Assembly (NCBI GenBank): GCA_027310845.1 | Contig: DAIDAB010000012.1 | Span: forward strand, 1-20,870 | Direction: 5' to 3' | Origin: a bacterium | GTDB taxonomy: Archaea > Thermoproteota > Nitrososphaeria > Nitrososphaerales > CADDZS01 | DNA: 20,870 nucleotides | Shown here: positions 1 through 6,455 of the stretch, piece after piece | Layout of the letters: the number at the start of each line of letters is the position of its first letter | Position numbering within the stretch: position 1 is the stretch's first letter | The notes under the pieces: generated by a model | What the model was told of the DNA's origin: nothing | Seen by the model: the letters and a program-made list of their open reading frames with translations, nothing else | Databases searched by the model: none | Translations under genes and position numbers: made by a program

Positions 1-12
1 GATCAGTATGTT

Positions 13-504
13 ATGACGAGCGCCGACGCAACCGAGTCCACACTTCTCACAAGCTACGCCGACGCGGATGGAAAATCTAAGATCAAAATAGTGTATTCAA
101 GAAGAGAAGGATCGAGCCCGTTCCTGACAGTCGAGTACTCTGATGGGGTTTCAAATACCAACATAAGCTCGAATCCGACATTAAGCAGTCGTCTTGATGT
201 GGAGACACTTTCTAACAACATGGAAAGGATATGGCTGAGCATCAACGACCTCGAAAAACACAAAACGGCCCTTCTCAAGTTGACATACAGAGAGAAGGAC
301 ATTCCTGAGAATCTGGACGCCAGCGAATTTTTCGATGAATGTTGGAATGTGCTTGCACCTAAGATCTTGAGTGCTATCAAAAGCCAAGACAGCGGACCTA
401 GGCAATCCGATGTAATAGAAGAGAAGGGAGTGAGAGAAAAATTGGAGCTTCTTGGTCGCCAGGGAGAGAGCATTTTGAGAACTATTGGCCTGGCTCTCTC
501 TTGA
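13..504 (+). CDS. Hypothetical soluble protein, 163 aa
   Basis: I do not recognise the family. The protein is hydrophilic, with no signal peptide or membrane segment. The N-terminal half is rich in Ser, Thr and Asp and looks beta-rich (alternating hydrophobic residues around 22-42). The C-terminal half looks helical and charged, with a single Cys at about 109. The frame stays open to base 1, so the ATG at 13 is only the first available start and the gene could begin left of the window. No Shine-Dalgarno motif is visible. It converges on a minus-strand membrane protein gene with only 18 bases between the two stop codons. The long antisense frame inside it has no family features and was set aside. 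That it is coding is supported by its length and a plausible residue mix, not by homology. Confidence 0.55.
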   Translation: MTSADATESTLLTSYADADGKSKIKIVYSRREGSSPFLTVEYSDGVSNTNISSNPTLSSRLDVETLSNNMERIWLSINDLEKHKTALLKLTYREKDIPENLDASEFFDECWNVLAPKILSAIKSQDSGPRQSDVIEEKGVREKLELLGRQGESILRTIGLALS

Positions 505-522
505 GATGCGCCATATGCAAGC

Positions 523-1059
523 CTACTGTAACCTGGTTCCTGATACTACACCAGCATCCTTTAGATTGCTGGAGGCAACTTTGAGAGAGTAAAACCCCGC
601 CAAAAGAAGGGCCACAGCAAACGCAAAGTTCAGAAAAGCGATTACCGGATTTGAAAGTCCACTGCTTGAGATAGCAGAAATTATTCCATCAAAGTAGCTC
701 GCGAGTTCACCAGGAGAGGTCAGACCAAGTAGGGCAGGTGCTACTGAGGCTAGACCAGCAATGACTAAGAAGGCGGCGAGTATCAGCTGGCCCAACGCCA
801 GCAAAAAGTAACCCGCTTGACTAGCCTTGTGCGTCGACCGCACAATGGATAGGAACTTGGTAACATCTTCGTCGTGAGAAGATGAGAGCCTTTCTTCGAC
901 TGTTTTGCGCAAAATCTGCTGAGAATTGCTGAGAAGAACTAGTGCCTTTATGTCCAATATCAGGTCATCTGTTGCAGCAGTAATGCTTGCTGGTTTTTCC
1001 ACGTTCAAATGGGAGTTCGAACTGATAGACATATCCAGGGTGAGATATTTCTTTCTCAT
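523..1059 (-). CDS. Hypothetical two-helix membrane protein, 178 aa
   Basis: The family is not recognised. About 80 hydrophilic N-terminal residues are followed by two clear hydrophobic segments. The first is at about 84-112 (Leu/Ala-rich, starting near GYFLLALGQ) and the second at about 138-160 (PVIAFLNFAFAVALLLAG). Between them lies a Ser/Gly-rich loop, and the tail is short and polar. This suggests an integral membrane protein with a soluble N-terminal domain. The start is ATG; Met10 is an alternative. It lies 38 bases downstream of the MIT/coiled-coil gene on the same strand, so the two are probably co-transcribed, and a shared membrane-remodelling or envelope role is possible but is inference only. 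No catalytic motif is visible. Confidence 0.6.
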   Translation of the reverse strand: MRKKYLTLDMSISSNSHLNVEKPASITAATDDLILDIKALVLLSNSQQILRKTVEERLSSSHDEDVTKFLSIVRSTHKASQAGYFLLALGQLILAAFLVIAGLASVAPALLGLTSPGELASYFDGIISAISSSGLSNPVIAFLNFAFAVALLLAGFYSLKVASSNLKDAGVVSGTRLQ

Positions 1060-1097
1060 CGGTCAGCGTGGTAATGTAGTCTTATAGGTCCAAGGCG

Positions 1098-2072
1098 CTA
1101 GGCTTTGGCGCTATCAACTCTTGAAGCCTTGATCTTGACCTCAAGAAGATCAATTTTCTCCCTCATCATGAGAAGCTCCTCTTGGATATCGTTTTGTTCA
1201 AGCGCGAGTGATGTCGTATTGTGATCTTTTGCGCCAATTGGAATTTGTGAGGTCCTACCAATATCCCCAAGCTGTACCATTGGTATCGCCGCAGTCACAA
1301 TGAGAAGAGAAACCTCGTTTGCGAGATTGTCGAGCACAGACTTTGGTATCGAGTTCTCAAGTTGAGATTCGAGTTCCGCTATTCTTGCCTGTGCAGCATT
1401 ATACGTATCCTTGGGGATCAAATTGACAAATGCTTTCTGCAATTCTTCGTATTGGATTCTCGGGACTGAATTTGAGAGCCGATGTCTCATCTCGTCATAC
1501 TCAGACTTAGAAGGCATTGATGAAAGCTTCTCGTTGACGTCTGTGTATTTTGCCTCAAGAGCTTCGTAATCCGACCTTTCAACCATCGATCCAGCTCGAG
1601 ATTCGAGTTGCTTGCTTCTCTCCAGAAGCTCGTCGTAGAGACGCTTTGGAATCATAGATTCCTGAGATTGAATCAATTCCTGATTCAGCACAAGAGGTGG
1701 GGCTGAAAGCTTGCTTTGGACGTGTGCCAATTCCTGTGGCTTTTCAGGTTTCACGTCTCCCGCAATTGACTTTTCTTCTGAGGATTTGATTCCCAAAATC
1801 TTCTTGATTGCATTGGCCTTGCCTTGAGAGTTCTCGCTGTTGGAGCTTGCAATCAATTCTTTTGTCTTCTTTTGGAGCGATTCGGCCCTCGTTGCGTATT
1901 TTACCCAAGTAGGGTGATCAGGAGCTTCCCTCGCAAGTAGGAGAAAGATGTCGATTAGTTTGACGTAGATCTTGGCGGCCTCATTTCCGTTTCCTTGAGA
2001 CTCTTCACTTTGGGCCTGTCTCTCGAGAACTACTGCATACTCCTCAAGTTTCTTCGTTTTTGCAGCATCCAT
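1098..2072 (-). CDS. MIT-like domain protein with tandem coiled-coil repeats, 324 aa
   Basis: Residues about 5-75 form a three-helix pattern that resembles MIT (microtubule-interacting and transport) domains: an ERQAQSEESQGNGNEAAKIY stretch, an aliphatic helix at about 37-49, then a YATRAESLQKKTKEL helix. In archaea MIT domains are known from the CdvC/Vps4 ATPase, where they bind ESCRT-III (CdvB) tails. No AAA+ domain follows here. A Ser/Lys linker (about 76-137) leads into roughly six imperfect units between 139 and 257. Each opens with S-[MIV]-x-[PES]-[KR]-x2-Y/L-[DE], for example SMIPKRLYDELL, SMVERSDYEALE, NSVPRIQYEELQ and NSIPKSVLDNLA. A final charged coiled coil covers about 290-315. 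There is no signal peptide or membrane span. An adaptor or scaffold role in Cdv-type membrane remodelling is inference. It is followed 38 bases later by the two-helix membrane protein gene. Confidence 0.65.
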   Translation of the reverse strand: MDAAKTKKLEEYAVVLERQAQSEESQGNGNEAAKIYVKLIDIFLLLAREAPDHPTWVKYATRAESLQKKTKELIASSNSENSQGKANAIKKILGIKSSEEKSIAGDVKPEKPQELAHVQSKLSAPPLVLNQELIQSQESMIPKRLYDELLERSKQLESRAGSMVERSDYEALEAKYTDVNEKLSSMPSKSEYDEMRHRLSNSVPRIQYEELQKAFVNLIPKDTYNAAQARIAELESQLENSIPKSVLDNLANEVSLLIVTAAIPMVQLGDIGRTSQIPIGAKDHNTTSLALEQNDIQEELLMMREKIDLLEVKIKASRVDSAKA

Positions 2073-2196
2073 TCTAGGTGCGACAATCCAAACGCATCAG
2101 GACAGGCAAAAGAGCGTCAGTCAAATCAAGTAAACACGCAAATCGAATACGATGAACCACAATCCCCGATAGCTCAAGAGAGGGAATCTCGTTGGA

Positions 2197-2439
2197 TCAT
2201 CCGTATGCCGTAGTCGAGCACTGCAACGTGGAAGTTGATCCTCGGCTCGAGATTGTCGAACATGACTCTGTATACGTCATATGATAAGTTGTTACCTTGC
2301 ATGTTGTGAACTGAACTCCGAAAGTCGATGTGGTTGTGCAAGTCGAAACCGGGATCCCCACAACTTGGACGACCGCAAACGTTGCCAGAACCAATATGCC
2401 AATCGCGATCATTAGTTTGGTTATCCTGCCAACAGGCAT
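2197..2439 (-). CDS. Small anchored Cys/Thr-rich protein, 80 aa
   Basis: The family is unknown. Residues about 8-28 (LMIAIGILVLATFAVVQVVG) form one hydrophobic N-terminal helix after a short basic head (GRITK), which fits a signal anchor. The remaining ~50 residues are dominated by Thr, Ser and Tyr and carry four Cys at 34, 47, 60 and 74, spaced 13, 13 and 14 residues apart. That suggests two extracellular disulfides or a repeated unit. The start is ATG. A plus-strand frame overlaps it (2330-2605) but lacks coherent features. The anchor plus Thr-rich ectodomain is typical of small archaeal surface proteins. I infer coding from that architecture. Confidence 0.5.
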   Translation of the reverse strand: MPVGRITKLMIAIGILVLATFAVVQVVGIPVSTCTTTSTFGVQFTTCKVTTYHMTYTESCSTISSRGSTSTLQCSTTAYG

Positions 2440-2544
2440 TTCAGATAACGCGGATCACATTCCTTCATTAATTGGTTATGGACTATGCTTCTTGATTTTT
2501 TGCAGTTGGGAAAGTCACTTGTTCGAATCTGGAGTCGGGGCTTT

Positions 2545-2552
2545 TTTATATA
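2545..2552 (+). promoter_or_regulatory. TATA box ahead of the biotin ligase gene
   Basis: A TTTATATA sequence follows a six-T run in an otherwise gene-free stretch. Transcription would be expected to begin about 25 bases downstream, near 2573, giving a short leader before the biotin ligase start. Confidence 0.5.
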
Positions 2553-2620
2553 GAACGTTGAGGAATGAAGATCGAATGCAGTCGAGTATTCTGCACATGG
2601 AATGAATCCCGGCGTTCAAA

Positions 2621-3409
2621 ATGAGTATTCGAGAGCGGGAAACGATCAATGCCAATATGCCCAAAATGCGGGAAAATATTCAGCGAGAAGTTTGGGAGGC
2701 ATCGGGAGAGGTGATGTACAAGCTACAGGAAGGAAACGAGGAAAATCCAACAAAAAGCGATGTGTCCGTAACTAATCGGCCATTAGAAACAGGATCATCG
2801 GCGAAGCGAGACGCTCAAAGAGAAATTCGACTCTCAAAGAGATTGACAAAAACCCATTTTTCAAAGCTTCAGCACCTCAAACCGTTCTGCCTGAGATCGG
2901 TAGGCTCAACTCAAGACTACATTTCGGCAATGGATAATTCGCAAGAGGGTTGGTTTGTGATTAGCGAAACTCAAACTCAAGGCCGTGGACGAGAAGGGAG
3001 GACATGGGTGTCCGATAGAGGAGGACTTTACGTTTCTATCCGACTCGAGCCGCCTGCACATCTCGTTGACAAAATAACTTCCCTTTGCGCCGTTTCGCTA
3101 TTGCGCGCAATGAGAACCGACTGCTCTCTCAAAGGATATGTAATCAAGCCCCCAAACGACATAATGTGCAACGGAAAGAAGATCGGCGGCGTGTTGGTAG
3201 ATGTAATTGAAAAAGGACAAAAGACTGTTGCCTTCGCCGGAATGGGTGTTAATCTGAATAATGGTTATTCATGGGAAAAGGAACTTCTTGCAATAGCAAC
3301 CAGTTACAGGAAGGAAACAAACAAGAGAACAAGCATCGATTCGTTTCTCATCAAGCTGCTGTCGAACTTGGATGATGAATACGCAACTCTGATGCTGTCC
3401 CACTGCTGA
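2621..3409 (+). CDS. birA: Biotin--[acetyl-CoA/propionyl-CoA carboxylase] ligase
   Basis: The protein attaches biotin to the carrier domain of biotin-dependent carboxylases through biotinyl-5'-AMP. The catalytic core runs from about residue 80 to the end. It contains GSTQDY (95-100), the ATP/biotin loop GRGREGR (121-127) followed by TW and GGLYVSI, a PPND motif at 177-180 where the family normally has WPND, NGKKIGGVLVD with the catalytic lysine (184-194), and GMGVNLN (207-213). There is no bacterial helix-turn-helix domain, and the small C-terminal SH3-like domain also seems absent, so it is a core-only ligase. The first ~75 residues are polar and match nothing I know. The real start may be TTG at 2843 (codon 75), just before the core. 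It precedes the B12 mutase by 78 bases; propionyl-CoA carboxylase, a usual substrate, is not in the window. Confidence 0.85.
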   Translation: MSIRERETINANMPKMRENIQREVWEASGEVMYKLQEGNEENPTKSDVSVTNRPLETGSSAKRDAQREIRLSKRLTKTHFSKLQHLKPFCLRSVGSTQDYISAMDNSQEGWFVISETQTQGRGREGRTWVSDRGGLYVSIRLEPPAHLVDKITSLCAVSLLRAMRTDCSLKGYVIKPPNDIMCNGKKIGGVLVDVIEKGQKTVAFAGMGVNLNNGYSWEKELLAIATSYRKETNKRTSIDSFLIKLLSNLDDEYATLMLSHC

Positions 3410-3487
3410 AAAAACCATAACGATCAAATATCACGCATGAAAGAATCTATTCTGAATTAGACTGGATTTTGGGGGCGTTATTTCGAA

Positions 3488-5236
3488 ATGGTGGATTCTT
3501 ACTGGGCGAGGAAACTGGGGCAGCTTGAGGAACGAAAAAGAAACACTAACAAAGAATTTGACAAGCAATCCCTAGATGCTCTAAGAACGAGGGTCAAAGA
3601 TTGGGAGAAAAAGATCCTGGAACACTTTATTTCTAAATCTCCCGAACGACAGGATGTATTTGAGAACGCATCAGGTGTGCCTCTGAAGAGAATCTATACC
3701 CTACTGGACAACGGTGGCCCTTCATATGAAAGGGAACTAGGACTTCCTGGTGAATTTCCATACACGCGAGGTGTGTATCCTTCTATGTACAGAGGAAGGC
3801 TTTGGACAATGAGAATGTTCTCTGGGTTTGGTACCGCGGAGCAGACAAACAAGAGACTCAAGTACCTGCTCAAGGAAGGAGAGACTGGTCTCTCAATAGC
3901 CTTCGACATGCCGACACTATACGGATACGACGCAGACAGCGACAGAGCCGAAGGAGAGGTAGGCAAATGCGGCGTTTCAATTTCCTCTCTTGAGGACATG
4001 GAGACACTCTTTTCTGGAATACCACTTGATCAAGTAAGCACATCCATGACAATCAATGCACCGGCGGCAGTCCTCACCTGCATGTACGCAGCCGTCGGAG
4101 AAAAACAGGGTATGCCACTTCAGAAGCTACGAGGCACGGTTCAGACGGACATCCTAAAGGAATACATCGCACAGAAGGAGTGGGCGTTCCCCCCCGAGGC
4201 GCACCTGCGAATAATTCGCGATATGATGGTTTATTGCACGAAGAATATGCCTTACTGGCACTACATCTCAATTTCTGGATATCATATTCGCGAAGCGGGT
4301 GCTAGCGCAGCGCAGGAGCTTGCGTTCACTCTAGCTGACGGCTTTTCATACGTCGAGCTCGGAAAGAAAGCTGGACTTGATGTTGATTCATTTGTCCCTC
4401 GTTTTTCGTTCTTTTTCAACTGTGACATGGATTTCTTCGAAGAGATTGCGAAATTTAGAGCAGCCCGTCGGATCTGGGCAACTGTGATGAAGGAAAAATA
4501 CAAAGCGAAGAATCCACTCAGTTTGCTGTTGCGCTTCCACACGCAGACATCAGGCGTGTCGCTGACCTGGCAGCAGCCCCTGAACAACGTTGTTCGCACA
4601 GCAATAGAGGCCCTTGCTGCTGTGCTTGGTGGAACACAATCACTTCACACGAATTCGTACGACGAGGCCTGGGCCCTTCCCACTGAAGAAGCTGTCACGG
4701 TTGCATTGAGGACGCAGCAAATAATTGCCGAAGAGACAGGAGTCACCCATGTGACAGATCCACTTGGCGGCTCCTATTACTTGGAATGGCTGACTAATGA
4801 GATGGAGGAGCAAGCATACAGGTATTTCGATAAAATTGATCAGCTTGGCGGAGTGCTCTCAGCGATAAAACAAGGATATCTCCAAAGGGAGATAGCTAAC
4901 ACATCATATCTCAAGACACAGCAGATGGAAAATGGGAAAAAGTCCGTGGTCGGTGTAAACAAGTACCTTGTGGATGAAGAAAAGCCAATAAAATATCTCC
5001 AAGTTAACCCCGCGCTGCAAAAGAAAGCATCCATCCGTCTGAGAGCCCTTCGAAGAAGGAGAGATCAGAAAAAGTTGAAGCTTTCACTGGAAAAATTGCG
5101 CGCGGCATTCGAAGATCCGGAAGCAAATTCGGTCCAAGTAATGCTAGCAGCGGTCAAGTCATATGCTACACTCCAAGAGATAATGGACGTTGGGCGGAAG
5201 GCCTTCGGCGGGTGGAAGGAACCCGTGTTGGCGTAA
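3488..5236 (+). CDS. Adenosylcobalamin-dependent acyl-CoA mutase, large (substrate-binding) subunit; methylmalonyl-CoA mutase family, isobutyryl-CoA mutase-like
   Basis: This is the TIM-barrel subunit of a two-subunit B12 mutase; its 582 aa fit IcmA and archaeal MutA rather than the fused ~700-aa enzyme. Family motifs are clear: TRGVYPSMYRGRLWT (93-107), LSIAFDMPT (135-143), STSMTINAPA (184-193), SISGYH (261-266, with catalytic Tyr265-His266), and GGTQSLHTNS. Two specificity residues differ from methylmalonyl-CoA mutase. The Tyr of RQYAGF is Phe111 (RMFSGF), and the Arg that binds the substrate carboxylate is Gln229 (KEYIAQ). Their spacing to His266 is exactly that of the human enzyme (Tyr110, Arg228, His265). 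Phe plus Gln is the isobutyryl-CoA mutase signature. Ala138, where 2-hydroxyisobutyryl-CoA mutase has Asp, argues against that enzyme. The expected reaction is isobutyryl-CoA to butyryl-CoA. The B12-binding subunit follows 45 bases on. No MeaB-type chaperone gene is present in the window. Confidence 0.93.
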   Translation: MVDSYWARKLGQLEERKRNTNKEFDKQSLDALRTRVKDWEKKILEHFISKSPERQDVFENASGVPLKRIYTLLDNGGPSYERELGLPGEFPYTRGVYPSMYRGRLWTMRMFSGFGTAEQTNKRLKYLLKEGETGLSIAFDMPTLYGYDADSDRAEGEVGKCGVSISSLEDMETLFSGIPLDQVSTSMTINAPAAVLTCMYAAVGEKQGMPLQKLRGTVQTDILKEYIAQKEWAFPPEAHLRIIRDMMVYCTKNMPYWHYISISGYHIREAGASAAQELAFTLADGFSYVELGKKAGLDVDSFVPRFSFFFNCDMDFFEEIAKFRAARRIWATVMKEKYKAKNPLSLLLRFHTQTSGVSLTWQQPLNNVVRTAIEALAAVLGGTQSLHTNSYDEAWALPTEEAVTVALRTQQIIAEETGVTHVTDPLGGSYYLEWLTNEMEEQAYRYFDKIDQLGGVLSAIKQGYLQREIANTSYLKTQQMENGKKSVVGVNKYLVDEEKPIKYLQVNPALQKKASIRLRALRRRRDQKKLKLSLEKLRAAFEDPEANSVQVMLAAVKSYATLQEIMDVGRKAFGGWKEPVLA

Positions 5237-5281
5237 TTGCCGTGAAACTTTATCAGTGATAGGAGATGCAAGAAAATCTTG

Positions 5282-5758
5282 ATGTCGTCGACCCTTCTTC
5301 GTGCGCCAAAATCTGGAAGTAAGAAGATCAGGATACTCGTAGCAAAACCCGGACTTGACGGTCACGATAGAGGGGCGCTCGTACTCTGCCGCGCATTCAG
5401 AGACGCAGGAATGGAAGTCATCTACTCTGGGCTATTGCCCACACCGGAACAGGTCGCACAGATGGCCATCGATGAAGATGTGGACGTAGTCGCTCTCAGC
5501 CTTCTCAACGGAGCTCACATGACAGCCTTTCCTAAAGTTGTCAAATACCTCAAGCAAAAGGGAGGCAAAGACATTCTCGTTGTGGGTGGTGGAATAATTC
5601 CCGACACCGACAAGTCAAGACTCGAAAAGATGGGCATCAAAGGAAATTTCGGTCCCGGCACATTACTCAAAACAATTATTGATTTCATTGCAGTCAACGT
5701 GAAGAACCGTAAGAACACAAAGACATCAGCTATTCGGAAGAAGAAAGGAATTTCGTAA
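5282..5758 (+). CDS. B12-binding small subunit of acyl-CoA mutase
   Basis: This is a Rossmann-like cobalamin-binding domain, 158 aa, with all base-off/His-on signatures: KPGLDGHDRG (Lys22, Asp26, His28, Gly31; the His ligates cobalt), the LSLLNGAHM loop (SxL), and VVGGGIIPD (GG motif). It matches the ~140-aa small subunits that pair with a separate large chain. The C-terminal 25 residues are basic (KNRKNTK, IRKKK) and look disordered. ATG at 5282 is taken as the start; a TTG directly before it, at 5279, is in frame and possible. A weak AGGAG lies at 5261-5265. The gene is 45 bases after the large subunit, certainly the same transcript. Its last 29 bases overlap the 3' end of the convergent uracil-DNA glycosylase gene. 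Confidence 0.93.
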   Translation: MSSTLLRAPKSGSKKIRILVAKPGLDGHDRGALVLCRAFRDAGMEVIYSGLLPTPEQVAQMAIDEDVDVVALSLLNGAHMTAFPKVVKYLKQKGGKDILVVGGGIIPDTDKSRLEKMGIKGNFGPGTLLKTIIDFIAVNVKNRKNTKTSAIRKKKGIS

Positions 5759-6395
5759 TATCTTCCTGTCTTGTCCGCCTCTCCTCGTCTAGCTGCCTTA
5801 GGATCGAGGGGATCTTTTTCACGTCTTCCTCAAGTAAGGCCTTTAGCGACGGGTTCCTGAACACTGAGGCAGGGTGGTATGTTGGAAGAAGCGGAATGCC
5901 ATCCTTTGTACTTCTCAACTTCCCATGTGACCTTCCCATTTGCTTTTCTCCGGTGAAGTAATCCAATGCAGTGGCTCCCAGCGTGCAGATGAGTTTTGGT
6001 CTCAAGAGTTTGATTTGAGCCTCAAGATAGTTTGCAGTGCATATCTCGATTTCATCACTCTGGGGCTTTCTGTTCTGAGGTGGGCGACATTTTACCACAT
6101 TGGTTATGAAGACATCTTTACGAACAAGCCCTGCCATGCCCAGGATCGAGTCCAAGAGCTTCCCTCCGGCTCCTACGAATGGTTCTCCCTGAAGGTCTTC
6201 GTTTCTCCCGGGAGCTTCGCCAACGAACAGCAATTCGAGCTTCCGAATCGGCCCGCTACCAGGCACTGCCCTTGTCCTTCCTTCGCAAAGCCTGCACAGT
6301 CGGCACTCTCTTATTCGAGTGTTCAGATCGGAGATCTCTGAATCTATCCTTTCGGCAGAAGGTTTCCTTGTATGATTCCCACTCATCGGTGTCAT
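5730..6395 (-). CDS. Uracil-DNA glycosylase, family 4 (Fe-S type)
   Basis: The enzyme removes uracil from DNA in base-excision repair. Family-4 features are complete. Four cysteines for the [4Fe-4S] cluster lie at 31, 34, 103 and 119 (CRLC; then two Cys 16 apart). Motif GEAPGRNED (59-67) carries the family-4 Glu and is followed by GEPFVGAGGKLLD. FITNVVKCRPP (96-106) and the YHPAS leucine-loop motif (173-177) with His174 follow. Its 221 aa are slightly longer than average because of a ~20-residue N-terminal extension and a charged C-terminal tail. It starts with ATG, with GGAG about 4 bases upstream. It is the last gene of a minus-strand run (M24 peptidase, glycosyltransferase, this gene), 60 bases after the glycosyltransferase, and its end overlaps the convergent mutase small subunit. 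Confidence 0.95.
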   Translation of the reverse strand: MTPMSGNHTRKPSAERIDSEISDLNTRIRECRLCRLCEGRTRAVPGSGPIRKLELLFVGEAPGRNEDLQGEPFVGAGGKLLDSILGMAGLVRKDVFITNVVKCRPPQNRKPQSDEIEICTANYLEAQIKLLRPKLICTLGATALDYFTGEKQMGRSHGKLRSTKDGIPLLPTYHPASVFRNPSLKALLEEDVKKIPSILRQLDEERRTRQEDITKFLSSSE

Positions 6396-6455
6396 TTTCT
6401 CCGATGCCCATCAAGCACATGGGCGGCGAGCTAGAAAACGAAATCGCCTGCGACA

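Noticed and set aside
54..473. Long minus-strand open frame inside the first gene
   Set aside because: Ser/Leu-rich with no family features; the plus-strand frame has a better residue mix and convergent spacing with the next gene.
2330..2605. Plus-strand 91-codon frame overlapping the small anchored protein
   Set aside because: It runs through the likely promoter of birA, and its hydrophobic part does not form a tidy signal or membrane segment; the minus-strand frame gives a coherent anchor plus Cys/Thr-rich domain.
3488..5758. Plain methylmalonyl-CoA mutase assignment
   Set aside because: Family membership is right, but Phe111 and Gln229 at the two specificity positions fit isobutyryl-CoA mutase better.
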